This document shows positions 1 through 9,183 of a stretch of DNA of 42,760 nucleotides, in pieces. This stretch comes from a virus. The notes beneath the pieces were generated by a model. It ran no database searches and was not told the DNA's origin. It saw nothing but the letters and a program-made list of their open reading frames with translations. Numbering within the stretch: position 1 is the stretch's first letter; every line of letters begins with the position of its first letter. A program made the position numbers and the translations under genes. The stretch spans positions 1 to 42,760 of IMG/VR virus record IMGVR_UViG_3300043408_000022; one strand, given 5' to 3'.

Positions 1-127
1 CAAAGTGTGGTTATACATGCCCGTAAAAGATAGCATTGTTCCTGTTGAAGCATTTGCTGGCTGAAAAACTTCTAACACAAAATCTTTGTGGTAACCAAGA
101 AACATCCAGTTAGTGCCTGTACTGTTA
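1..127. repeat. Terminal direct repeat, left copy (circular assembly overlap)
   Basis: These 127 bases are identical to 42634-42760. The tail-fibre reading frame continues perfectly through the junction when one copy is removed, so the simplest reading is an assembly overlap of a circular or circularly permuted genome of 42,633 bp. The round k-mer-like length also favours an assembly artefact over a biological terminal repeat. Confidence 0.9.
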
Positions 128-2058
128 CCAGCACCGTTACCGTTAGAACCAGACTGCGTATACCAGTTAGTGTACGTGTAGTTATTGCTGTTATTTTTAG
201 AGCCACCGCTACAAAGACCGATAGCCGCAATAGCACCGTAGTTAGTGTTGGCACTGCCCGAAGCGTTGAAAACAACTTTGTAGTTTTTATACGCAGAAGT
301 AAACACTCCGTTAATCATCGCGTCACCACAGCTACTTATTGTGACTAGGCCAGTGGTGGAGTTGTAAGAAGCAGAACCGGAGGAGTTAGTGACGGACGTT
401 GGAATAATTGGTACGAGACCGGCTCCCGTAGTTACGCCCGTTCCACCACGCGCCTTATCTAAAGAACCTGAGGTGATGTCGGAAGCTGCATGAGTGTGAG
501 AAGTGTTTGCTTTACCTGACAGTAAACTGTTTGTTTCTGTTTCGGTGTAGTACCTGTCGTCGTGAGTGTGGTTACCTAAAGATACTGTTGTTCCCGTAGT
601 CCCTGTGGGGATACGCGCAATATCAAATGTTCCAGAAGTTACGTCGGCAGTTGCGTGAGTATGTGAAGTATTCGCTTTACCTGCAAGGCCCGAAGTCAAA
701 GCAGACGTAGTAGCAATACCTGCGGTAGCTAAGGACTGGTTTCCCCATCCTGTAGAGGTCTTTACAAGCAGGTCACCAGTAGCTGCACTTCCGACAAATA
801 CATCGTGTAGCTCGTCAAGCTCGTAACCGTTTTGTACCTTGACAAAGATTTCTCCGTTGTTGGTCTGTACGCGGGTAACTACGCCGAGGTATACCGAGTT
901 AGCTGGCTCAGCCGGAGGAGCGCCATAAACAAAGCCTCCGGGAGTACTCGATAGCCACACAGACTGACCAGCGGTAGCGGTGTTAGTGTTTAGGCCAGCT
1001 ACCAAACCTTCAGTTACGACAAAGCCTTCAGCTCCATTAGAGATGTCGTTCTCGACAATACCCATTGTCTTAGAGCTAGTAGGCTCGGTATCTGCGTCTG
1101 CTAAAGCAGCCAGCATGTTTGTACCATTAGCACCAGAAATATAGATAACAGAACCCTTAGGAATAGTGCTACCAGTTTGGTTCATTACAAGGTGCTTTAC
1201 TTGACGAGCGTAGTTAGGAATCCACGTAGCGTCAAAGTCAGTAGCTGAGTTCTTAGCGAGAATTTCGCCCGCAGCTCCGCCCGTAGGGATACCGTTAGCC
1301 GCCGTAGGAGTTTCCCACGCAGTTGCGTAATCGGTAGAGTCTGAGGTTTTGGTCAGAACCTGTCCATCTAGTCCTCCGGCAGGAACTCCGGGTCCAGCGG
1401 GGCCAGTAGCTCCAGTAGCGCCGGTAGCTCCGGTAGGTCCAGTAGGGCCAACATCGCCTTGGACTCCCTGAGGTCCTTGGGGTCCCTGATCCCCAGTCGC
1501 GCCTGTAGCTCCTGTCGCGCCTGTAGCGCCAGTGTCGCCTCGTGGAATAGTGAAGTTGATGACATAGTTAGGGGCAGTTCCAGTGATCGTTATGACGACT
1601 GACGAGCCAGCAGCTCCAGTCGTGACAGTTCCAAGAGACAACGTAGGGGTAATACCGTCAGCTCCTGCGGGTCCGGTATCTCCAGTGTCACCTTTAGCTC
1701 CCGTAGATCCCGTAGCTCCCGTAGGACCCGGATCTCCTTGAGGACCAGCAGGACCAGTCAACCCAGTAGGTCCGGTTGGTCCAGTTGGACCTGTAGGACC
1801 TTGAGGACCTTGTGAAACAGTGTTCCAAGTGTCGCCGTACCAAACCTTCAGAATATCTGTAGTTGGGTCTACCCAACCATTACCAATTTCCATCTCACCT
1901 GTCGGAGTCTCTTCCGACACAATGATGTTAGTGGCGTACGGGTTTCCGTTAGGATCGAGGAACCATCCGCGCTTGTACACCTCGTACATGTAATCTGCCA
2001 TCGACAGACCAGCAGGTAGGTACGCTCCTTCTTTGAAGAACGGATACTGGTATTCCAC
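1..2058 (-). CDS. Collagen-like tail fibre, N-terminal 686 codons (continues at 42633-42532)
   Basis: Tail fibre of 719 residues once the circular junction is joined. The start is GTG at 2058, preceded by TTAGGAG five bases upstream; the overlapping TTG at 2060 opens only a short shadow frame. Residues 1-80 form a probable virion-attachment head. Residues 84-135 and 174-225 are Gly-X-Y collagen-like repeats rich in GPTGPTG and GATGATG. The middle is a beta-rich region, followed by two HTHA-type repeats of the kind common in fibre shafts. The last ~150 residues are Ser/Asn/Gly-rich and probably form the receptor-binding tip, ending in VYGYN. It follows the capsid gene after a terminator, so it may be separately controlled or reached by read-through. 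Trimeric collagen-like fibres are well known in phages; host specificity is inferred. Confidence 0.9.
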   Translation of the reverse strand, partial: MEYQYPFFKEGAYLPAGLSMADYMYEVYKRGWFLDPNGNPYATNIIVSEETPTGEMEIGNGWVDPTTDILKVWYGDTWNTVSQGPQGPTGPTGPTGPTGLTGPAGPQGDPGPTGATGSTGAKGDTGDTGPAGADGITPTLSLGTVTTGAAGSSVVITITGTAPNYVINFTIPRGDTGATGATGATGATGDQGPQGPQGVQGDVGPTGPTGATGATGATGPAGPGVPAGGLDGQVLTKTSDSTDYATAWETPTAANGIPTGGAAGEILAKNSATDFDATWIPNYARQVKHLVMNQTGSTIPKGSVIYISGANGTNMLAALADADTEPTSSKTMGIVENDISNGAEGFVVTEGLVAGLNTNTATAGQSVWLSSTPGGFVYGAPPAEPANSVYLGVVTRVQTNNGEIFVKVQNGYELDELHDVFVGSAATGDLLVKTSTGWGNQSLATAGIATTSALTSGLAGKANTSHTHATADVTSGTFDIARIPTGTTGTTVSLGNHTHDDRYYTETETNSLLSGKANTSHTHAASDITSGSLDKARGGTGVTTGAGLVPIIPTSVTNSSGSASYNSTTGLVTISSCGDAMINGVFTSAYKNYKVVFNASGSANTNYGAIAAIGLCSGGSKNNSNNYTYTNWYTQSGSNGNGAGNSTGTNWMFLGYHKDFVLEVFQPANASTGTMLSFTGMYNHTL

Positions 2059-2070
2059 AAAAACTCCTAA

Positions 2071-2107
2071 AATAAAAGGCCCTATCCGATTGTACCGGAT
2101 AGGGCCT
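2071..2107 (-). terminator. Rho-independent terminator after the capsid gene
   Basis: A perfect 11-bp stem (GGCCCTATCCG at 2078-2088 with its complement at 2096-2106) encloses a 7-base loop. On the minus strand it is followed by TTTTATTTTA. It lies 17 bases below the capsid stop and just before the fibre start, and probably sets a higher capsid than fibre transcript level. Confidence 0.88.
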
Positions 2108-2123
2108 CTTAGTTGGCTATGGC

Positions 2124-3347
2124 CTAGGACTCAATGATGTCCGAGATCAAACCGTGGGTGTTACGGCGGTCAGTACCAAGTTCGTGGTACTCAACCAGAC
2201 GAGCGTAGTAAGCGTCGTAATCGCCGGAGCTGTCACGAACCTGCTTCCACATGCTTCCGTCACGGTCAAGCCAGTGAGCTTCCTGATCGCGGTAGAAGGT
2301 AAGAGCCTCTTCGTTGACGAAGTACTGCTTACCAAGAGGAGCGTCGACATCCGCAATAACTGGGATTTCGCCGTTGTCAGTGGTGAACGCAAGGCCGGTG
2401 AAACCACCCTTGAATTCCTGCTGGTTAACGGTGCTACGAGTCTGCGAAAGCAGGTTGAAGTAGCTACGACGCACACCGAGGGACTGGAAGATAACAGTGG
2501 TCTTACCGCCGCGGGTGCGGATACGGTCAGCCATCTGGATCATCAGACCTTCAGAAAGGGCACGAGCGGTTCCACCGTTAGCGGAAACCTCTGCGGTCCA
2601 TTCAGGCTCGGATGCTGGGTCAATGTTGTACAGCGAACCGGAAGCTGCGATGATCGCACCAAAACCGGTGATTTCGCGGTTACCAGAAGCCGAAGGACCA
2701 GAACCGGTACGAACAAGGATCTGACCGGTTGCTACGTTGAAGGTAGCGCCCGACAGGGTTACAGTGTTTGCACCTGCGGTGAGGTCGATCGCAGTAACGG
2801 TACGAGCTGACACAGCAACGGTAGATGGAAGGGTTACAACGTCAACAACTGCTCCGATCTGGAACAGACGAGCGTCTGCTACAGGAACAATGTTAACGCC
2901 GGTGCCGTTCGCACGTACAGTGCCAATAGCGCCATCGCCGGAACCGTAAACCTGACGGTTCAGGTCCTTCTTCCAGTCGTTCTTCAGGCCTTCGATCTCG
3001 TTGTCGATAACCTTTGCGAAAGCCTTAGGGTCGGTGCTCGACATTGCGATAGCCTGACCGGTCAGCTGGATTCCACCGTACTGGTGCTTCAGGCCGATAC
3101 GAGCGGATGCGTGACCCTGCTGACCAGCAGCGGGGAGAGCTTCCATTTCGTTACGTGCGCCGAGGCCAGCGTTACGACGGGTGTGGACGGGGAAGGTTAC
3201 GTACTTGCCGCCAGTCTCGTTAGAAACACCCGAGGTGGAGCGCTCGATGCGCTTCAGTGCGGTGGTTTCGTTGTTGAGCTGCTCGCGGATACGGCCCTCG
3301 TACACCTCTTTGAGGAGAGGCGTAATGGTGGACAGTGTTGCTGCCAT
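2124..3347 (-). CDS. Major capsid protein (HK97-fold type)
   Basis: A 407-residue protein that forms the icosahedral head. It is recognised by its N-terminal helix ([18 protein letters not shown]), a conserved stretch around residues 45-100 typical of phage capsid proteins ([20 protein letters not shown], then [15 protein letters not shown]), and its position directly after scaffold and portal. The length fits HK97-fold proteins without a fused protease. ATG at 3347 follows AAAGGAAACGATA, and the 26-base gap to the scaffold suggests co-transcription. No head protease gene is seen nearby, so maturation may involve scaffold release without cleavage; that is inference. Confidence 0.9.
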   Translation of the reverse strand: MAATLSTITPLLKEVYEGRIREQLNNETTALKRIERSTSGVSNETGGKYVTFPVHTRRNAGLGARNEMEALPAAGQQGHASARIGLKHQYGGIQLTGQAIAMSSTDPKAFAKVIDNEIEGLKNDWKKDLNRQVYGSGDGAIGTVRANGTGVNIVPVADARLFQIGAVVDVVTLPSTVAVSARTVTAIDLTAGANTVTLSGATFNVATGQILVRTGSGPSASGNREITGFGAIIAASGSLYNIDPASEPEWTAEVSANGGTARALSEGLMIQMADRIRTRGGKTTVIFQSLGVRRSYFNLLSQTRSTVNQQEFKGGFTGLAFTTDNGEIPVIADVDAPLGKQYFVNEEALTFYRDQEAHWLDRDGSMWKQVRDSSGDYDAYYARLVEYHELGTDRRNTHGLISDIIES

Positions 3348-3373
3348 TATCGTTTCCTTTGTTGGGGTTGGAG

Positions 3374-4198
3374 TTAGTCCTTGTTACTCTGCGACAGGAA
3401 AGCTGCAATCAGATCTTGAGTCTCGTTGCGAGACAGATCCCCTACAGATTTGCCCTGCTGCGCTGATGGGGATCCACCAGAGGTAGGGAGTAACTTCGGA
3501 GCTGAATCTCCGGGACGGGGTTGGGTGAGGATTCGTTCACGTAATGCGTCGAACTGGTCAGCTGCTACAGAGAGCGGGACTACCTTGTCTGACTGTGAAC
3601 TGAGAAAAGCAGCTGTACGGATGATCTCCTGCATATCATCCTTAGAGTACCCACGCGTAGATTCCAGATCTGCAATCTCTGCGTTGAGTTCGGACTCAGC
3701 CTGTGCTTGAATCTCTGCTTCCTGCTGGGCTTCAAGGAACTGACGAATCTGCTCCTGCCCTTGTGCGAGTTCCGCAATGCGCGGATCTTCGGAAGTTTCG
3801 GATTCTTCATCAATTTCATCAGCAATGTCTTGAGCTTCTTGCTTTGACGGCATACGACCGTTTTCCTGCAAGAAAGTTCCAAGAGCCTCGTACATGGCTT
3901 CAGGATTTGAATCCATCTGCTCAATTATGTTTTTGTAATTGGTCAGTTCCTCGGGAGTACCGAGTTCCTTGTACGGTGCGTACTGTTCATTGATGGACTC
4001 AAAACGCTTATTTACGCCTTGGTCCCACTTCGACAGTTCGCCTTGAATCAACTGAAAGTGAGCGTCGCCCAGCTTTTCTCTGATGGGTTCCCATGCGGGG
4101 TTAATTCCGCTATCGCTTTCCGGCCCTGTCGCTTCTTGTTGAATATCTCCGCCGAGATCTTCAACTGGCGCTGTACCTTCAGTCTCTTGGGTGTCCAT
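3374..4198 (-). CDS. Head scaffolding protein
   Basis: A 274-residue acidic, largely helical protein directly upstream of the capsid gene. The composition is typical of scaffolds: many Glu, Gln, Asp and Ala; a long predicted coiled coil at roughly residues 125-185 (around EEIDEESETSEDPRIAELAQ and the Gln/Glu-rich stretch after it); and a small C-terminal helical segment (ETQDLIAAFLSQSNKD) that could be the capsid-binding tail. It probably guides capsid assembly and then leaves the head. ATG at 4198 is preceded by AAGGAGAATAAAAAT, a strong ribosome site. The assignment rests on position and composition, because scaffolds diverge quickly. Confidence 0.85.
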   Translation of the reverse strand: MDTQETEGTAPVEDLGGDIQQEATGPESDSGINPAWEPIREKLGDAHFQLIQGELSKWDQGVNKRFESINEQYAPYKELGTPEELTNYKNIIEQMDSNPEAMYEALGTFLQENGRMPSKQEAQDIADEIDEESETSEDPRIAELAQGQEQIRQFLEAQQEAEIQAQAESELNAEIADLESTRGYSKDDMQEIIRTAAFLSSQSDKVVPLSVAADQFDALRERILTQPRPGDSAPKLLPTSGGSPSAQQGKSVGDLSRNETQDLIAAFLSQSNKD

Positions 4199-4275
4199 AT
4201 TTTTATTCTCCTTGCCGTACCTCTCACGAGGCCCTAGCTAGTTGGGGGTTTTTCCTATACTCAGTATATGACTGA

Positions 4276-4482
4276 TTACAGGCCTACGACAGAAATGCCG
4301 TGAGTCTTGCAAACGTAGATCAGGTCATCCTTGGTAGCTGCGTCAAGAAACGCTGCTGGGTAGGAAGCTGCTACGGCGTCACCTGCGATAGCTGCGCGAA
4401 GCGCTACGATTGTAGGCTTGGTGTTTGCTTTCTTGTTAACGAGGACAGGGGTGCTGTCAGCGTTTACGTCAAAGTTTGCCAT
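4276..4482 (-). CDS. Small head-region protein with SAP/HeH-like C-terminus
   Basis: A 68-residue protein between portal and scaffold, two bases after the portal stop. I do not recognise a named family. The last 22 residues (TKDDLIYVCKTHGIS preceded by an Ala-rich helix) follow the helix-extended-loop-helix pattern seen in HeH/SAP/Rho-N domains, which bind nucleic acid or protein. Small proteins in this position in other phages are often minor head or packaging-associated proteins. Its role here is unknown. A TATACT-G-AGTATA palindrome lies just after its stop codon. Confidence 0.7.
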   Translation of the reverse strand: MANFDVNADSTPVLVNKKANTKPTIVALRAAIAGDAVAASYPAAFLDAATKDDLIYVCKTHGISVVGL

Positions 4483-4484
4483 TG

Positions 4485-6599
4485 TTATGCTCCGGGGTTG
4501 GGGGTCATGTCTGGAACTTGTCCATTACTACTCATAGTAGCACCGGGGCCCTCTTCTGGGGCGGGTGCATTAGGGTCAGTTACGCCCATAGCCATTTGCT
4601 GCATAGCCTGTTGCATAGCGGCCTGTTGCAGCATTTGTTCGTGCATAGTTACGTGCTTGTCGAACTGATCCTTGAGCTCCTGTGGAAGGATCTCGTACTC
4701 TTGCGACATACGGAAGGTGTTGTGTACCTCGATGTGCTTTTCGTGAATATCGAAGTCGTCGACAGGAATGACGGGAGGGGCTTCTGGCATCCCCATCATT
4801 GGATCCATAGGCATCTGCGCCATCTGTAACTGGAACTGTAGGTCAGCTGACTGGATCTGCTGTGGGTTCAGCATCTTCATCTTGATGTTTTCACGCTGAG
4901 CCTTACGCTCTGCCACCTGCATAATGTCGAGGATCTTCTGAGCTCCACCAACCTCAAGGAGGCGAAGAGCGAGAGGCTGGTCAATCAGACCCATGCCGAA
5001 CATGTCCATGACACGAGCATCCTGAGCTGCCTTAGAGACACCGACAGATGATCCCTGCTGGATACGGATGTCTGTACCGTTCTTCAGATCTGCGCCAGTG
5101 AGGAGCATAGTGTCGAACGAGCCGTCAGCACCAATGGTCTTGATCTTGCGGCGGATGTCGACAAACTGTACAAAGTTCTCGATAGTCTGCTGAGCGATAC
5201 GGCTGTAGCCGTCCTCAATGTTCTGGTACTGAGGAGTACGGTACGAGTTGTCAGCTTCCTGCAAGAACGAAATAGCTGTACCGGCAGTAACCCCGGCAGG
5301 TGCGTTTCCACGTGAAACGTCGTGCTGACCGCCAATATCTTCAATATCAGTAAGAACACGATCCTGCTGATCTACGTAGTACTGAGGCAGAGGCGACAGC
5401 TGAATCGGGGTAGGAGCTGCAAAACCAGCCTTGTACTCGATAACCAGACCGGGCTCGTTAGTGATCTTAGAAGGAATAACAGATCCCTTCTGAGCCAACA
5501 GCTGAGGCTTAGCCATACGGTTTCCGGCTTCAGCGATCTGAGAACGCAAAGTGTTGTATTCGCGCTGGAGAGGGTTCAGGTCAACAAGTGGAGAATCGCC
5601 GTAGAACGTGCTGGTTGGAATGTGCTCAAACTTGGTGAATGGGTACTGGCCGTGGTTGTATGGCATGCCGTTCTGAGTCATCGATACAACGTAGTCGTCG
5701 ATCGAGATTACGACACCGCCCTCTGGCATGAGCTTGTGAGCGCCGGGCTTGAACCAAGTTTCATACACGATCACTGAGTCAGGAGCGTTGCTTACGCCGT
5801 TACTCAAGTTGAGGTAGCCCTCTTCAATGATCTGGTTAGCGGAGGTAACGCTAGGCTTCAGATCTACGCCCTTGAGAGTGTCACCGAAGTAGCGGTAGCA
5901 CCACGACACAGGCTTCGTATATGCGTTGATCACGAATGGTTGGTCATCAATGTCTTGTTCACGAAGATCTGGAACGAAAAGGTGGAATGGGGTTACGGCA
6001 CCGTACTTGATGACACCCTGCTGGCCGGATACCTTGTCGGTAGCGTCCTGATCCCACCATGTCTTGATGAAACCGTTACCTGTAACAGTGGTCCACCACA
6101 TTGCACGAGAGAAGTGGTAGCGGAGCTTCTGAGTTTCAGAGATCGACTGCCAGGCCTGCTCAGCAGCGTAGGCGGCCCTTACGTCTTCGTCCTCAGCGGT
6201 TGCGGGGACAGCTACAGCGTTAGGGATAGCTGAGAGGAACTGTGCGAGCTCTGAGCGCACGAAAGCGCGGGTACGGTTGATTACCTTGCGCTGGTTGTAA
6301 TAGGGCTTGTTAGGCATGACCAGACGGCCCTGCATGTCCTGTGGGTAGTTCTTGCCAGACTGCTGTACCCACTGCTGGCCATAAAAGAACGCCATGTTCA
6401 TGTACCACTGCGACTGACGCTGAGTACGGGCTTGCTTAGCCTTGGTGTATTCGCTCTTTACCCATGCGGCAAGCTTCGCAGCATCCTTAGACGCTGCGAA
6501 GCTCTTCATGTTGAGGCCGTCATCGACAGGCAGTTTAGTCGGGGTCGGTGAATTCTCCGCCGAGTCCAATTTCTGCGAGGAAGGAGTGCTCATACTCAT
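4485..6599 (-). CDS. Portal protein (podovirus type)
   Basis: A 704-residue dodecameric head vertex protein through which DNA is packaged and ejected. The core at about residues 50-330 (AFFYGQQW, NRTRAFVRSELAQFLSAIPN, WWTTVTGNGFIKTWWDQ, YPFTKFEHIPTSTFYGDS) matches P22-like and related short-tailed phage portals, as does the length (P22: 725). The C-terminal ~130 residues are Gln- and Met-rich and helical, like the barrel region of podovirus portals, and end in a Pro/Gly-rich tail. ATG at 6599 is preceded by AGAGGA. The first 22 codons overlap the end of the gene at 6535-6954. Confidence 0.93.
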   Translation of the reverse strand: MSMSTPSSQKLDSAENSPTPTKLPVDDGLNMKSFAASKDAAKLAAWVKSEYTKAKQARTQRQSQWYMNMAFFYGQQWVQQSGKNYPQDMQGRLVMPNKPYYNQRKVINRTRAFVRSELAQFLSAIPNAVAVPATAEDEDVRAAYAAEQAWQSISETQKLRYHFSRAMWWTTVTGNGFIKTWWDQDATDKVSGQQGVIKYGAVTPFHLFVPDLREQDIDDQPFVINAYTKPVSWCYRYFGDTLKGVDLKPSVTSANQIIEEGYLNLSNGVSNAPDSVIVYETWFKPGAHKLMPEGGVVISIDDYVVSMTQNGMPYNHGQYPFTKFEHIPTSTFYGDSPLVDLNPLQREYNTLRSQIAEAGNRMAKPQLLAQKGSVIPSKITNEPGLVIEYKAGFAAPTPIQLSPLPQYYVDQQDRVLTDIEDIGGQHDVSRGNAPAGVTAGTAISFLQEADNSYRTPQYQNIEDGYSRIAQQTIENFVQFVDIRRKIKTIGADGSFDTMLLTGADLKNGTDIRIQQGSSVGVSKAAQDARVMDMFGMGLIDQPLALRLLEVGGAQKILDIMQVAERKAQRENIKMKMLNPQQIQSADLQFQLQMAQMPMDPMMGMPEAPPVIPVDDFDIHEKHIEVHNTFRMSQEYEILPQELKDQFDKHVTMHEQMLQQAAMQQAMQQMAMGVTDPNAPAPEEGPGATMSSNGQVPDMTPNPGA

Positions 6600-6954
6600 T
6601 TACGGGATCCTCTACTAATCCGGGGTTACGTTCTTGAATTCGGGCAATTTCGCCTTCATCTGATGGGTCAAAGTCTTCAAATCCATCATACTCCTGAACT
6701 GGCGTCATTGCCGCTAACGCTTGGAACGTCATTGCGTCTTTGGCCGCTACGAGTTGAGATAATCTCTCTTCTCTACTTCCGCTTTCGGACAGGAGCTGCT
6801 TGTATGTCGAGAGGATCGCTATCTGCGACTCCAGATTCGCTTCCTGTGCTTGACGTAAGGTCAATAGCAGTTTCCACGCTAGTAGCGATAGCATCGCTAA
6901 AGGCAGGAGACATGCGGCTAATAATAGAGCTAAGTTTTCCAACGAGTTCCTCAT
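6535..6954 (-). CDS. Predicted membrane/coiled-coil protein overprinted on two neighbours
   Basis: A 139-residue frame that overlaps the upstream gene by 182 bases and the portal start by 65 bases. Residues 7-33 form a strongly hydrophobic segment (LALLLAACLLPLAMLSLLAW), residues 35-72 look like a coiled coil, and the C-terminal half is acidic (EYDGFEDFDPSDEGEIARIQ). It is the only frame that accounts for the 173 bases between the upstream stop and the portal start, which argues that at least its C-terminal part is real. The start at 6954 has only a weak AAGAG site. A shorter form from the ATG at 6732 is possible but lacks a ribosome site. Function unknown. Confidence 0.6.
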   Translation of the reverse strand: MRNSLENLALLLAACLLPLAMLSLLAWKLLLTLRQAQEANLESQIAILSTYKQLLSESGSREERLSQLVAAKDAMTFQALAAMTPVQEYDGFEDFDPSDEGEIARIQERNPGLVEDPVNEYEHSFLAEIGLGGEFTDPD

Positions 6955-7231
6955 TATCTCTTAGGCCACGAGCATAAGCTTCGTTAGCAATTTCTAGTTC
7001 GTGCAAGCTCAACTCTTGAGCGTTCTTGTTATTGAGAAGACCAGCAACCTCTGCCATCTCCTTAATTGTCTCTACCGACAGGTAAAGGCGGCCACGCTGT
7101 TCAAACGTGACATCCATACCGGTGTCGATGAATGGGCCGTTAGGTGACTTGGTAATAAAGTCCACAGCTGGCTGTAGAACGGGAGCATCGGTAATGCTCC
7201 AACGTCGTGCATCTTCGCCTTCAAAAGCCAT
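6773..7231 (-). CDS. Hypothetical protein between large terminase and portal
   Basis: A 152-residue protein whose ATG overlaps the terminase stop (TAATG at 7231), so translation is probably coupled. The sequence begins MAFEGEDARRWSITDAPVLQ and contains a helical region around residues 55-115 (ETIKEMAEVAGLLNNKNAQE), then a Ser/Asp-rich tail ending in RKRK. No family is recognised. Its place between packaging motor and portal suggests a head or packaging accessory role, which is inference. Its last 60 codons also encode the hydrophobic N-terminus of the next gene in another frame. Confidence 0.8.
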   Translation of the reverse strand: MAFEGEDARRWSITDAPVLQPAVDFITKSPNGPFIDTGMDVTFEQRGRLYLSVETIKEMAEVAGLLNNKNAQELSLHELEIANEAYARGLRDNEELVGKLSSIISRMSPAFSDAIATSVETAIDLTSSTGSESGVADSDPLDIQAAPVRKRK

Positions 7232-8802
7232 TAGTAATCTCCGTAGTAGGTGTCAGTGGACTCGTGGGTTTCCCACTGGGTCCGGTCGTCTAACTCGTCA
7301 ACAAACTGAACACTTGGATCGTTGCTCATTTTTGCTAGTAAGTCCATATATGGAATTGTAGTCGGTATTTTCTCGTTTGGTGCAAGTACGCGACCATCGT
7401 TGGGACGAAGATCGGGCATTAGAGTCATAAAGTAACGCATTGAATCAGCAGCGTGGTCATCCTTTTTATGGATTTCTTCCTGCTTATTCATGGCGTATGC
7501 CTGCTTGTCAGACGAGTACGTGGCCCAGCGAAGCTTCTTGAGCTCACGGATCAAGTTGTGGCAGTTCTCAGTCACAGTCCATGTAGGCGTACCGTTGGGG
7601 CGGATACGCATATATTCCTGCATCTTCTCGATACCAATCATTACGGCACGAGGAACACCATCGACAGCTATATAAATGCCTTGCTCAGCGTATGCCTGTA
7701 GCACAGACGTGCCAGTAATACCTGATGTCTGTTTGAGCGCTGGGTCGCCTGTGCGAATGTCGCACTCTTTGCCCCATGCCTTTTCACGTTCGTGAATAAT
7801 CGCAGCGTGTTCCGCAACGGTTGTCATTGACTTGTAGCTCTCAGCAAAAGTAACGATGTCCCCATTTGGAGCTACAGCGTGCCATAAAATCGCGGTGGGG
7901 TTATTCCAACCGTGGTCGATCGACATGTACCATTCCCAGTCCTTTGGCGGTAGGTACTGAGGCACAACATACTTCTCTGCTTGTTGAGCAAAGTTAGGGA
8001 ATACCAGACCGGATCGTGCTACGAAGCTACCCTTCTCACGTACCTCTCGCTCTTCCTTATCCATGCCCATCATGTAGAAATCCATATCGTCATCTTCAGC
8101 TTCGATGTACGGGTTTTGCTCAGCCGACAGCTGGAACGTGGCGATCTCCCCGTCAGGATTTTCTAGTGCAGGCTCCCAAAGCAGATCGTAGGTCCAGCCC
8201 ATACCCTTTGTCGGAGTAGCTGCAATAACCCACCAGCCGTTGTAGTCAATCAGACGCATCATCGACTCGTTAAAGATGTTCTGTGGAGGCTCTTCGTCAA
8301 AGAAGATCAAGTGACGAGGAACACCACCGAGCTTCATCATGTCCATACCCCAAGTTACGAAGTCGATGGTGGACCCATTAGAGAACGTAAATATGAAGTT
8401 CTTGGCGTCCCAACTTTTATCAAAACTTCCATCAACAAGCATGGAAGTCGTCGTCCATCTTTTAAGTTTAGGTAATACAATCTGTTCGATACCCTTAGCA
8501 ACATCAACGACGACAAATCGGATCTGGATCGGTCCTTTTCCCCATGATTCGGGACGAGGAATATACGGATGAGTATTCGTTGCCCACCATATTGCTTCGA
8601 CAACCTCAGCATCAGATTTACCGCCACGGTTTCCTCCCGACAAGAAGCGCCCACGCTTCGCAGTTTTGTGGAATCGTTCTTGCTCAGGGTACGGCTTTTG
8701 TCCGTACGCAAGAATGTTTGGTTTACGTACCGAGTTGTCGATCTCTTCTACAGCTAAGTTGAAGAGATCTTCGAGAGTCGGTTCTGGTTTTCCTCTAGCC
8801 AT
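7231..8802 (-). CDS. terL: Terminase large subunit
   Basis: A 523-residue packaging motor with an N-terminal ATPase and a C-terminal RNase H-like nuclease. Walker A is SGGNRGGKS (residues 55-63). Walker B with the catalytic acid is LIFFDEEPP. An ATPase coupling motif (AATPTKG) follows. Nuclease acids are seen in SIDHGWNNP and in DDHAADSMRYFM near the C-terminus. The frame is open up to 8865, but the ATG at 8802 is chosen because it overlaps the upstream stop (TAATG), the junction style used throughout this operon. It works with the small subunit, which here lies about 2.8 kb upstream instead of next door. Confidence 0.95.
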   Translation of the reverse strand: MARGKPEPTLEDLFNLAVEEIDNSVRKPNILAYGQKPYPEQERFHKTAKRGRFLSGGNRGGKSDAEVVEAIWWATNTHPYIPRPESWGKGPIQIRFVVVDVAKGIEQIVLPKLKRWTTTSMLVDGSFDKSWDAKNFIFTFSNGSTIDFVTWGMDMMKLGGVPRHLIFFDEEPPQNIFNESMMRLIDYNGWWVIAATPTKGMGWTYDLLWEPALENPDGEIATFQLSAEQNPYIEAEDDDMDFYMMGMDKEEREVREKGSFVARSGLVFPNFAQQAEKYVVPQYLPPKDWEWYMSIDHGWNNPTAILWHAVAPNGDIVTFAESYKSMTTVAEHAAIIHEREKAWGKECDIRTGDPALKQTSGITGTSVLQAYAEQGIYIAVDGVPRAVMIGIEKMQEYMRIRPNGTPTWTVTENCHNLIRELKKLRWATYSSDKQAYAMNKQEEIHKKDDHAADSMRYFMTLMPDLRPNDGRVLAPNEKIPTTIPYMDLLAKMSNDPSVQFVDELDDRTQWETHESTDTYYGDY

Positions 8803-9116
8803 TACGCTGTACTGTTGTCGTCCGCTCCGAGGCGCTTCAAAAGCGCGTTTACAGATAAGCGCCATGCATCGGTAGCACGAGATCCAGTGATCTCTAAACC
8901 GTCAAGAATTAGTGGAGAATTTCCGCCGTCATGGTTGTGGTTTCCTGGAGATGCTTGAGAAGGGCTAGACCCTAGCGTGTGGTGCTGCGACTCAGCGCGT
9001 AGGTCTACGTCAGAGTTCGTGTGAAATCGTTCGACTTCTTCAGTAGTTGCCTTTGTCGAGGCCATTGGATCTACACGATTTTCTGATTTTCCGTATTGCT
9101 TGATTTCCTTAACCAT
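8802..9116 (-). CDS. Small protein upstream of large terminase
   Basis: A 104-residue protein coupled to terL through TAATG. The middle carries LGSSPSQASPGNHNHDGGNS, a His-rich motif similar to those seen in phage virion and tail proteins, and the C-terminus (TDAWRLSVNALLKRLGADD) is a likely amphipathic helix. The position would suit a terminase partner, but there is no clear DNA-binding helix-turn-helix, and a better small-terminase candidate lies at 11592-12293. The ATG at 9116 has a weak ribosome site (CTAGTGAC), and it begins only 24 bases below a terminator. Confidence 0.75.
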   Translation of the reverse strand: MVKEIKQYGKSENRVDPMASTKATTEEVERFHTNSDVDLRAESQHHTLGSSPSQASPGNHNHDGGNSPLILDGLEITGSRATDAWRLSVNALLKRLGADDNSTA

Positions 9117-9139
9117 GTCACTAGCTTACCAAAGAAAAT

Positions 9140-9169
9140 CCCCCGGAGGCTTTTCAGCCGAGCCGGGGG
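9140..9169 (-). terminator. Rho-independent terminator between the lysis genes and the terL block
   Basis: The stem CCCCCGG (9140-9146) pairs with 9163-9169, with an inner GGCT/AGCC stem. Read on the minus strand it is followed by GATTTTCTTT. It would end transcripts of the lysis genes. Because the next ATG is only 24 bases further on, it could also act as an attenuator for the terL block. Confidence 0.82.
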
Positions 9170-9183
9170 ATCAATCTGTTACC

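Noticed and set aside
1368-1740. CRISPR-like or satellite repeat
   Set aside because: The periodic GGTCC/AGC pattern encodes collagen-like Gly-X-Y repeats in one uninterrupted frame. There are no spacers and no cas genes.
2154-2810. Long plus-strand open frame opposite the capsid gene
   Set aside because: It is antisense to a confidently identified capsid protein, has low-complexity Ser/Val/Thr composition and no ribosome site. Codon bias in the real gene explains the open frame.
8803-8865. Upstream start for terL
   Set aside because: The added 21 residues are unlike terminase N-termini and overlap the preceding gene by 64 bases. The TAATG at 8802 fits the operon style.
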